DNA from: Bugula neritina | Taxonomy: Eukaryota > Bryozoa > Gymnolaemata > Cheilostomatida > Bugulidae | Assembly: GCA_964035545.1 (NCBI GenBank) | Contig: OZ037770.1 | Location: 5,749,662 to 5,809,661, forward strand | Direction of reading: 5' to 3' | Length of the DNA: 60,000 nucleotides | In this document: positions 51,010 to 60,000 of the stretch, one piece after another | Position numbering within the stretch: the stretch's first letter is position 1 | Layout of the letters: each line of letters opens with the position of its first letter | Made by a program: the position numbers and the translations under genes | Notes under the pieces: model-generated | The model's database searches: none | Seen by the model: only the letters and a program-made list of their open reading frames with translations | Told to the model about the DNA's origin: nothing

Positions 51010-51050
51010 CCAATGAGAATAAATCTCTGCATTACAACTCATTTATATAA
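51010..51050 (+). promoter_or_regulatory. CCAAT and TATA boxes of lectin gene
   Basis: CCAAT at 51010 and TATATAA at 51044 lie about 110 and 70 bases before the ATG at 51119, a usual layout. Confidence 0.5.
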
Positions 51051-51118
51051 TTCATTGGAACAGGATTCAACATTCAGATAAGAAAAAGCTTTCGCTAGGA
51101 GCTAAAATTATTTGTACC

Positions 51119-52270
51119 ATGGCAATCAGGACTTTGACATGTTTATTATCTCTACTTGTGGTGACTGGAGTCATTGGATTAAGTAGAGCATGGTGTGACT
51201 GTAAGTTAATTTTAACAATAGCATTGCTATTAACTGTATATCACATCAGCTTTAAATTGTAAAACATTTAAAACTTAAAGTCATTTGTATAACATAATAA
51301 TAATTGAAATATAAGTTGTGACCTAACTCAAAGGCTGTATATTATTACATGGTAACACAAAGCTATCAATTTAAGGTATATGTAGCTCCCATAGTAGAAT
51401 TAAAATTCTGAACGGTTTGACTTTTTCTAACAATTAACTAAAGCCTTTATGGTTATATGGTAATACTTCAAAAAACTTTGAGGTCATAATTTATATAAGA
51501 TTTTTGTCAGTTGTGATATAGCAGATTAGAATGTGTGAAATATATGTGTATATATCACAGCTGAAGTGATGTGTCCTAGAGGGTACCTCTACAACCCACA
51601 CTCAAGCTCATGTTTCAGAATTGTCACCTCATACAGAAATTGGGATGATTCCAAGAAGTACTGTGAATATGCCGGAGAAAGATTAGCTGTGTTCAACAGT
51701 GTGGATTCTATTTCATGGGCCAAGGGCATGAGGAAAACTAATCCAGGTGAGTCGGATGAAGTTTGGTAATTGATGATGCTAGAAGTTAATGCTGTGTGAA
51801 TTATTTGATGCACCTATACTGATTATTTGAATATATTTTACTATGCCAAACACACACACACACACACTAACACACACACAGACACACACACACGCACGCA
51901 CGCACACCTGAATTGACTTTGCCTAATATTTACCCTGCATATCTAACGATTTGAATAAAAGTGAGACCAGCTCCTGCATGCATAAAAAAAATCTTTGTTT
52001 ATTACTTTATATATATCTGCATCTTTACTAGCATGGACTCCTTATGCTAACAAAGTAATATGGGTGGGTGGAAGAGAAATTGGAGGAATTTGGAAGTGGC
52101 AAGACAGCATCAAAGCAGCAATTTCTGTAGAAGATTGGAAAGCTGGAGAGCCTAATGATTTCAGAGGTGAATCACAAGAATGTCTAGCGTTGTTTCAATA
52201 TGAGAAGTACTTTCAGTGGGATGATGAATTGTGCTCCAGATTGTTTTATTTCATGTGTGAGAAACATTGA
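51119..52270 (+). CDS. secreted C-type lectin, three exons, intact
   Basis: Exons 51119-51200, 51561-51746 and 52032-52270 join in phase 1 at both introns (donors GTAAGT and GTGAGT, acceptors CAG and TAG) to give 168 residues. Exon 1 is a signal peptide (core LTCLLSLLVVTGVIG). The lectin domain has CPRGYLYNPHSSSCF, YCEYAGERLAVF, WVGGREIGGIWKW, GEPNDFRGESQECLALF, QWDDELC and YFMCEKH, with all six cysteines. EPN predicts mannose-type sugar binding; WDD stands for WND. Exon structure is identical to the gene at 33005-34220, but protein identity is only moderate, so the duplication that separated them is older than the one that made the pseudogene at 19913. A CA repeat sits in intron 2. Confidence 0.92.
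51849..51906. repeat. (CA)n microsatellite in lectin intron 2
   Basis: Imperfect CA run with GACA, TAACA and CGCA variants. Confidence 0.9.
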
Positions 52271-53519
52271 GTTACTAACTGTAGAAAAAACTAGATGACC
52301 ATAATGCATAAACAAAACTTTTTGAAGTAGCATTTTCAATTATTTGCTGTATTTAAATTCTTTAAGAAATACTACATTTTTTAAAATAACACTAAACAAT
52401 TTTATTATGTATTAAAAATATATTATCTGTACGAACAGCTCCAATATATTTATTATTTGTTGCTGGTTCATAACAACTGTTTCTACTTGGAGTTACGTGG
52501 GATATGCACTGTTGCTGTCATTATAGATTTAATTTTATGATGAGCTCACAGTTTTAACCAGTTAGCCAACTTTGTCTTCCAGCATTGTTACTAAATATTA
52601 TAATTTGATAAAAAGGTTTGGTCAATGTAATATGTGACCAAAGTAAATAAATTTCACAAAAATACCATCTAATTGTGTTTTATATTAACACGAATAACCT
52701 TCAACCACACAAAAACAGTGAAATCTAAATCATGACCCGACAATTTTAACAAAAGCTTGTGACGAGATGCAGGAAATAAGTTTATAAACTTGTTAGCTTT
52801 TTTCTACATTCATGCAAACAAGTAATATTTTCTATTTGAAATGTGGCAATACTAGTATTATTTTTGTTATAGTCTATAACTACCAACAAATAAATTTAAA
52901 TTTGCATATACATTATATACAATGTAATTGTTCCTGTAAAACAATTGCCAGCAAACTACGTAAATCTTAAAAAGCTACCAAGCAAAAGCAACAACAAACC
53001 CTTTTATAGTACCTTTGCCGAGAGGTGCTAGATTTTCAAACTTTTAACACAGAAGAAACTTGAGCACATTGATGCAAGCAAAGTGAGACTGAATACACAA
53101 ATCTTTACTGGGTTTATTTGCATGCAGGAAATTAGGTTTTACAGTTGCCAATTCAAATTCTGAAGGTTGCTGAGCAAATCATATGATTGACATGTTGGCA
53201 TGTCTTGTAGCAGTTGCTTGGTAAATTATGTTCATGTGTAGGCATTTGTCATTTAATTTGCATTGCCATTAATTTGTATAGTCATTTGCTTATTTAACAA
53301 CCATAAAGCCTCTTCTTACAGGCAAATAAAACTAGTACTACACACCTTAGCAAACACATAGATCTGAAATTTGAAAAAAATACAATACACAGTTTAACTC
53401 AAAACGGAACATTATAAAAATACATGAATAATACTCAAGCTTGACTAACAGATGCAACTATTTTACTTATGTAGAAAAAGTACATAATCCTTAAACAACG
53501 AGAGTTGTCCTTTCCTAAC
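52271..53519. other. lectin 3' flank, no further gene
   Basis: A possible AATAAA polyadenylation signal lies at about 52646. Nothing else is supported. Confidence 0.5.
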
Positions 53520-53603
53520 AAAATTTATGTTTGAACTTCCATGTACTGGAAATTCTTTCTTAAGAAGGAATTTCCAGTACATGGAAGTTCAAACATAAAT
53601 TTT
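53520..53603. repeat. 84-bp palindrome
   Basis: Two 42-base arms with one mismatch meet at TTCTTAAGAA. The arms contain GTTTGAACTTCCATGTACTG. Unlike the palindromes at 35.7 and 38.7 kb it has no CTGANGA..GAAA motif. Confidence 0.9.
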
Positions 53604-53762
53604 TGTTTATGCATTTCGGAGATACTAAATAAAAGTGGCGCATAGCAATATTTAAGCATGCAGTGTAAGTAAAATCACTCAACTGTAGCGATCTGATGCG
53701 TATAGTTTACTATACGAAGCAAATTTTTAGTCATCCAATATGTGATTTCTTTCATCCGACAT

Positions 53763-53773
53763 ATATATATCTA

Positions 53774-53862
<89 letters not shown>
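53763..53862. repeat. TA microsatellite
   Basis: TA run with CTATATATG interruptions. The sequence on its right (ACCAGCATTGTCACATTATAA) resumes the duplicated intergenic DNA related to 26960-27030. Confidence 0.95.
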
Positions 53863-53867
<5 letters not shown>

Positions 53868-54111
53868 TTGTTTAAGATCTACCAGCATTGTCACATTATA
53901 ACAACACTGAAATAAATAGGTAATTCAGTTTCACAAAATCATTTTTAAACTACTATAACAATTAAAAATGTAACTTTTTATACGATGGAAAATATTATGT
54001 GTATTGAAAAAGTTTACACAGGATGAAAATTTTACATTTAAAAGTTGTGCACGTCATTCCTATATATAAATTGATATATAATGCAGTCATGATAATGGGA
54101 GTTCTAAAACA

Positions 54112-54136
54112 TGTTATGTTATGTTATGTTATGTTG
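54112..54136. repeat. (TTATG)5 short tandem repeat
   Basis: Five 5-base units in a row. Confidence 0.9.
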
Positions 54137-54449
54137 CTGATGTAGACTGTTAATTAGAGGTACTATATTTTCTGTGAAAATAAACTGAACATAAAAGAAA
54201 ACTTTTTTCATGCAATACGCGAGTAAACCTAAAAACCCAATTCATATGATGTTGAATATAACACACTAGACTGAACTTAACATGTTAAAAGCAAATCCCA
54301 AAATCCACAACAATATACAGTAAAGTAAAATATATACATATAATCTAGATAGACGAGCAACACAGCAAATATTAAACACACGTCCGTCAGCCAATCACAA
54401 TTTTGAGTTTTTCAATTGCAAAAATTAGAAAGATAATTGAGTATAAAAA

Positions 54450-56230
54450 GAAACTAGTTAGTTGGTTGCCTGCTTTTTCTTTAGGTATATCATGTGACTG
54501 CTTAGCTGCTTCACCGTTGCCACAGCTATGGAATCGACATTGGCCATGGCCATAGCCATGACCTTCATCAGCACCCCTACCCATCCAACATGCTTCATCA
54601 GGCTGTTGCTTTCTCTTTTCCATACTAGGTGCACTGTTGGATGAAGGAAGCTGGTTACCATTAACTTACCCTCCATCTTCTGGATCGACATCTTCAGTGT
54701 TCCTATTTTGTGAAATGATGTAGTCTTCTTCTACATCAGATATGCCTGAATAATTCAAACCAGACTAGTCATTTACCTTTAGAATGGCTTGTAGGGCTTG
54801 GGCACGCAGCTTTGTATTTTGCTAACATTTTATTGCTTGCCATTTTTCACAGCTAGTAACAACAACAAAATCCATATAATAGATGCATTATGTAATACAG
54901 TGATATGGAGGTTAAATTCATGATTTGGGTCCAATTGAGCCCCGAAGGTATATTTTTAATTATTGCCATAAAAAGAAAGCCTAAAATAATTTGTTGCAGT
55001 CGAACAACCTGCCATAATTTTACAAAGTCACAAAATAAAATAATAATAGGGTAGCAATGAAAGATACACTCTGGTGTCTAATCAAACCCATGCACAGTGC
55101 TTGCATAAATGGTTGAAGGTTAAAAACTCCTGAAAGAAAAAAGGGGAAATATAATGTCAAGACTATTTCACCTGCCATAAAATTTATACTAGTGAAGATG
55201 TTTGAAAATGCGAAATCAAAATTTGATTAAACAATTTCATGTAAAACTGAAGCCTTTGGTTTTTTAAAACATGTATATTATGTGTGAATGATACACACTT
55301 TCTATTGCACATAAAAGTGTTTTATATTTTATATGGCTGTGAAAGTTTTTTCACAATATTTTATGTTTGGAGCAAATTTATGTTTGGCACACACCTAGCT
55401 TGAGTTGTAATGCTTGAAAATAATTTTGAGTTCACCATTAACATGCAGTTTGCAGTGAAGAATTTGTGTGAATTTACTCGTACATGCAATAATCTGCACT
55501 CACTTAGATAGACATTATGTCTAATTTTCACACAGATGATATAGGAGACGAAGTTTTTAGAAATATTTTTATCATTATTGTTAGAGATTTTTGTGCAATT
55601 ACGGCAAGATTATATTGAAATTTAAGCTAAAAATAGACAGCTGACGTCAAAGTTGATTGATGATGAATGCATGAGCTGATATTATCTGCATTCTTGTTAT
55701 TTTGAGAAATCACTTTGACAAAGAACGAAGTTAGTTCCTAAGCTAAGGAGCTAAAGATTGAAATATATTAACTTTCTTTTTGCCATGTTTTGCGCAAAAC
55801 ACAAGCTAGATAAAGATCTTTTTAACTTGAGCACAATAATGCAAGCTAAGTAAAAGTTTTCAATCAATAACTCCATTCGATGATCAGGGTTGTAGTTGTC
55901 ACTCTGTTGTACAAACATTGTGAGTATACCAAACATTAAAATTGAACCTGTCTCTGATTAAATTTATTTAATATATTATGTATCTATAGGTGGACAATAT
56001 GGATAAAACAAGTTACGCGTGATGATGGCTCACTTTTTCAGTTTCCATGCAAATTTAAAAAATATGAAGGAAGCCATCTACTAGAAATCAGCCATAATAA
56101 TACATCGGAAAGCATACATTCAAACCCCATACTTCAAAGCACATAACTTGTAAGAATAATAACTTGATACAACTGGCATTATAGAAAATTAATTCACTCT
56201 AATATGTTTTCATTGTATTCCATAATATCT
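54450..56230. repeat. lectin-locus intergenic module, copy C
   Basis: Colinear with copy B (40430-42560). On the minus strand 54387-54691 has an open stretch with a HGYGHGQCRFHSCGNG-like composition, but the frame is not kept in copy B, so it is not called a gene. Confidence 0.75.
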
Positions 56231-57212
56231 TGATAATGTGGAACTAGATCCAATATAACATATTTTTATTGTATTGCATTACTAATAATAACTATAGAAT
56301 GAACATTTTATTGTAGTCTGGCAGAAAAACACCAATTTTTGACTTAGGTTAGCAATCCCGGATAAAGTTTTTTTCTCTTCTGATTATTCAAATATAGGGT
56401 CTAGGTAAATGTTTCCAGGTGGGTGTGGACTTTTTACCCTTGAGCATTTTGAGAAATTCAAGATGGCCGCCAGGCACCAGACGATTCTTTATAATTTAAA
56501 TGTATCTACCCACCAAAGCTAAATTTAAGGTTCCAATGCTTTGAAATCTTTAAAAATTAATATAATAAAGATGCATGTGCCTTTGTCATGTGTATTATTG
56601 AGTAATAGGCAAATGATCCCCAAGGGTAGCTAAGCTAAGCCTTAATCATTCATTTTTTTAAGTTTAACCTAGCCTTGCCATGTTCATCATTTCCTTGAAT
56701 CTCTGCATCAGTTTGTTCTAAATTCATGAAAACTTACTGATTACAAATATGCCCAACAAATGAAGCTGAAAAGTGTTTTGCAAAATTGAAATGCAACGTC
56801 ATTGTAATATGAGCTAAATAGCAATTTATTTCAAACTAGCATGCGTATTAAAAAGGTTTGTTGAGCTGCCAATTTAATAGTTATTCTCAGTTTTAAAATT
56901 TTAGCTATACTTTTAAAAATTAGAAAAAAGGGTCAACAACTTTGATAATACAACACCATGGCTTCTTAACATAATTTAATTGATTTATTATTGACACATC
57001 ATTTATCTAAATATTGACATTTTTGCTTTTAAAAACGACTTCTACAATCAGCACATTTGACTTTTTCTCTAAAAACATTTGTAAACAGTTTTTATATGAA
57101 TAAGAATCTATTTCATGCTGGGGAAAGTAATACATCCATGAGAACAGTGGCTCCTTATCTTTTTTATACTAATCCCTTTTCATAAACGCTTACTATTAAT
57201 TTCTCCCCTTTA
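56231..57212. other. intergenic DNA without supported features
   Basis: AT-rich. A short AAGATGGCCGCC-containing stretch at about 56460 stands out in composition but has no reading frame. Confidence 0.5.
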
Positions 57213-58339
57213 ATGACCTATGTTGGGTGCACTGGAACACTAATGGTTGAAACGAATTTGGCAAAAGTAGTTAATCTTACTTTTGGTGGTTTCCCCGAAA
57301 TGCTAAATAGAAAAAGTTGCCCCAGAATGTATGGGGCCTGAGAATATTGGTGGAAGAGCTGTTGAAGTCAGTCTTCAATGAAAGTGTAATCACTAGCATG
57401 GAGGACCTTGAAAAGATGTTGACTAAAATTTCAGAAAACTCAAAAACAGCAAAACTGTGGGTCATGTGCTTTAGCAGACCAATTTTTACCATCAACACCC
57501 ACATCAAAGCTGATAGAGAAGGAGACGGGGCCTTACATCTAGCAATGGAAGAGGAAATGTACTTATATCTGTGTAGCATGGAGATCATGCCACAAAATGT
57601 AAGGATTGAATTCGCGGCTGGTAACCACACAATGCATCATAAACTCGGCTAGCTCGACGGCATCTGGTCAGACATGACCATTGAGGTGACCTTCGTGAGA
57701 TTTGGTCACAGCAAGGGGGAATAATTGGCATCACCAATAAAACTGAAATTGGCAAGGTGTGGGTGTACAGCACTTCTGCATGCAACAAGATACAGTAAGG
57801 CCTCAGTGACATCAGAGATGAGTCTGAAATGAATGCTTCCACTACTCATAAGGAAGAGATGCAATCAAGAATCCAATCTGATTCAAAGGACAGGGAGTCT
57901 GTCAAAAGGAAGATTGAACTCTGCAATGTCTCACTCAAAGAAGGATGCCACCCAATTGCTCTTGTCAATATTGAAAGAGAGAAAGTTATCAGTTATTCAG
58001 CAATTATTATTGACAATATTTTTGTTATAGGTAAAGCATCTATACAAAAATTTAAAGTGAAGTAGTTGGAGAGGTTAAATAAATCCTTGTTATCTAAAGT
58101 GAAGACAATGGTATCATCTCAAAGGCATATTAAGGTTTCTAATACTCCTGAGTATGATACTGAAGTCATATATGCCCAAGCCATTACACTCAAGCAGACC
58201 AAGAATTTAGACGCAGACTCTTTAATGGCTAATAAACTTGCAGCATTGCCACCTTCTACATTCAAAGAAGCAGGGAAAATAAGAGAAGCTAAGACCAAGT
58301 CAATTCTCAAAAAAATCTGTGAAAATTGAGTTTTCAGAA

Positions 58340-58800
58340 CAGTCTGCGACAAGAAGTTAAGAAAATGTCCACTAAGCTGAAGGTTCTGTTATACAAGATG
58401 GCAATAAAAATTACACTGATGTATGGATATCAGACATGGCCACAAGAGAACAAGATAAGTGCAACTGAGATAAGGATGCTTTGACACATTTACAATAGAG
58501 TGGGAAGACCATATAACAAATGCTAATATAAGGAGGAGGCCAAAATAAAAGCCATTGCAATAGGCATGAGGAGGAGACCTCTTCAATGGTATGGACATGT
58601 GCACAGAAGAGATAGGGAGGAAGATATTATAATGGTGGCTGAGATGAAGATACAGAGAAAGAGAGGGAGGCCAAAGAAAAGGTTAATGGATACAGTGAAG
58701 AATGACATACTGAAATGTGGCCTCTCAGATGAAGATGTTGACAACAGAATCAGATGACACTCTCTGATAGCACTTGGTGCCCTGCAAAACCGCCACCCAT
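58340..58800 (+). mobile_element. RTE-like LINE, 3' coding end
   Basis: Frames contain TLMYGYQTW, a RRRPLQWYGHVHRRDRE stretch, KRGRGRPKKR-like basic residues (RKRGRPKKRLMDTVKND) and GLSDEDVDNRIRW. These are the conserved C-terminal motifs after the reverse transcriptase of RTE-type LINEs. It is 5'-truncated, as most LINE copies are, and interrupted by stops. It lies inside the family remnant at 57213-59865. Confidence 0.75.
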
Positions 58801-59322
58801 CCTAGACCACAGCATACTAGCCACTAGGTGAGAAAGTCCGAGACAAATCCCTATAATGAACAATTTGCTGCCGCTCCATGACCTCTCATCAAAGTGTGAT
58901 ACAGTGGCAACAATGTAAAATATTGGAAAGGGAGTCATACTAAATGTCTTGGTGGAAGAAAAGTGTGATTTGGTGACAATAAGGCTCCTTTTCAGGATGA
59001 CTATTCATACAAGCTACCACGTTTATGCTATGTTGCTCCGCTTATGCAAAGTGCTCCTCCATGACATCTACAAGACAAAAGGCTTAGAAAACCAAGGTCA
59101 GCAATGCTGTTTGCGATGTGCCTTTAACTTATGTACTTTGCCTCCTACAGATGAAGCTATTGGACAATGTCACCAGAGCACACCTCCAGGTAGCCATATA
59201 AAACATCGGCATTAAACCCACTAAAACATTGGTAGGTGAAAAGGGATGTAATAGAATTTCTTTTACCAAAAGGAGTAGGAAATGATGTTGTGCTTACACC
59301 AGACAGTGTTATGAAGTGGATC

Positions 59323-59722
59323 ATTTTACCTAATTTGGTGTACACTCGATGACTCTAGTTTCGGCGATTTTTTACAATTTAGCTGTTATTGTGTATAGAT
59401 TTTTGCCTCCAACTATTAAAATTTTAACAAATAAAACTGAATAATTAAGGCTTTTTCAATTATATGCATGATTTTCTATGTTTTTTCCTAATTTATTAGT
59501 ACATTGAACTATTATATGGACCGTGATGGTTCACAAATATATATTTAGCTCGTATGAAATGATGCTGCGCCTAAATGTTGCAGGACCTCTTCCCAGTTTT
59601 TTTGCTATGCATAGTTAGAATCAGCAAATTCTATTACTCTATATAGTAAGTTTTCATGAATTTTGAGCAAACATTAAAATTTTTGATCATAATCTGCTGA
59701 TGTGCGCTAAACAAAGTAAAAT
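59323..59722. mobile_element. long palindromic MITE (copy 2)
   Basis: Starts ATTTTACCTAATTTGG and ends CTAAACAAAGTAAAAT, the inverted ends seen at 7793-8134. Internal order also matches the right arm of copy 1 (GCGATTTTTTACAATTTAGCTG, then ATGTTTTTTCCTAATT, then TGGACCGTGATGG). Divergence is high. It separates VMKW from KCSCGS in the surrounding gene-family remnant, so it inserted into that sequence. No clear target duplication. Confidence 0.65.
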
Positions 59723-60000
59723 GGCCCAAATTCATTAAATGCTCCTGTGGAAGCTAAGAATCATGCAAAATAACGAGATATGGCTGTTCTAGTACATCTA
59801 TCCTATGCACAGAGTTCTGTCCTTGTGAAGCAGTAACAGGAGTGTGCTGCAATGAACTAACATTTCTAGCAAATACTAATGATAGAAAAAAATGAGAAAG
59901 GTGTTTAAAATGAACATGAGCAAAAGTTCGTCACATCTGTATGATTATATATATATGTTCCATTTTAACTTCAGCTGAGCAATATGCCTCTGTATCTTTT

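Larger units (their letters stand above)
57213..59865 (+). pseudogene. uncharacterised multi-copy gene family member with C-terminal Cys cluster, broken
   Basis: Pieces in order: VGCTGTLMVETNLAKVVN..GFPEML; LPQNVWGLRILVEELLKSVF (57317-57650); KLWVMCFSRPIF and HIKADREGDGALHLA; LDGIWSDMTIEVTFVRFGHS; THKEEMQSRIQSDSKDRESV (57829-58065); VYDT-like EYDTEVIYAQAITLKQT and STFKEAGKIREAKTKS (58066-58329); a CDTVATM..NIGKGVILNVL stretch (about 58893-58950); LPPTDEA..VTRAHLQVAI and a GNDVVLTPDSVMKW stretch (59140-59320); and KCSCGS..CK..RYGC..CTEFCPCEA (59737-59830). From memory, this order matches a large family of uncharacterised proteins in marine invertebrates. The CDT..GIGK motif is reminiscent of PIN/FEN-type nucleases (low confidence). 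Many stops, one LINE tail and one MITE interrupt it. Confidence 0.55.

Noticed and set aside
54387-54691. Two overlapping minus-strand frames with a Gly/His/Cys-rich stretch
   Set aside because: The frame is not conserved in the duplicate module at 40.4-40.8 kb, so there is no evidence of coding.

Overview
This is a eukaryotic, almost certainly invertebrate animal, nuclear window. It is AT-rich and gene-poor, with intron-split genes (GT..AG borders, consistent phases), long TA, TG and CA microsatellites, and many decayed retrotransposons. Secreted C-type lectins, Mag-like Ty3/gypsy elements, an RTE-like LINE tail and Penelope/retrozyme-style hammerhead ribozymes together fit a lophotrochozoan or other marine invertebrate. 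The species cannot be told from the sequence.

Layout. 1-8 kb: possible exons of an unrecognised minus-strand gene, separated by intron-like DNA that holds an inverted pair of G-tract-ended repeats (3868-5198 and 5859-6560). 7.8-11.1 kb: a palindromic MITE, a composite element with hammerhead ribozymes inside TA arrays, and two solo LTRs. 12.8-15.1 kb: a four-exon gene for a secreted Ser/Thr-rich protein. 16.8-19.9 kb: a solo LTR with target duplication, a broken gypsy pol fragment, and an antisense scrap of an uncharacterised multi-copy gene family. 19.9-56.2 kb: a C-type lectin locus built by tandem segmental duplication, with one nonsense-bearing lectin (19.9-20.8 kb), one dead half-lectin exon (22.3 kb) and two intact three-exon lectin genes (33.0-34.2 and 51.1-52.3 kb). 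Its intergenic DNA is present in up to four diverged copies.

Three gypsy elements have inserted into this locus: a deleted one (23.4-26.6 kb, +), a minus-strand one (29.7-32.5 kb), and a full-length but inactive one (42.6-50.7 kb, +, with LTRs, tRNA-Leu-type primer site, target duplication and a nested solo LTR). A second composite ribozyme element lies at 34.9-36.3 kb. 57.2-59.9 kb: a broken member of an uncharacterised gene family with a C-terminal cysteine cluster, itself interrupted by a LINE tail and a second copy of the palindromic MITE.

The most notable signals are: (i) hammerhead ribozymes whose three helices can all be paired by eye, arranged as 271-nt head-to-tail dimers at two loci, with a paralogous empty site; (ii) a third ORF downstream of pol in two separate gypsy elements, encoding a Cys/His module with identical spacing; (iii) the nested cysteine-cluster family remnant. 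The intact host functions are three predicted secreted proteins: two lectins with an EPN sugar-binding signature and one mucin-like protein.
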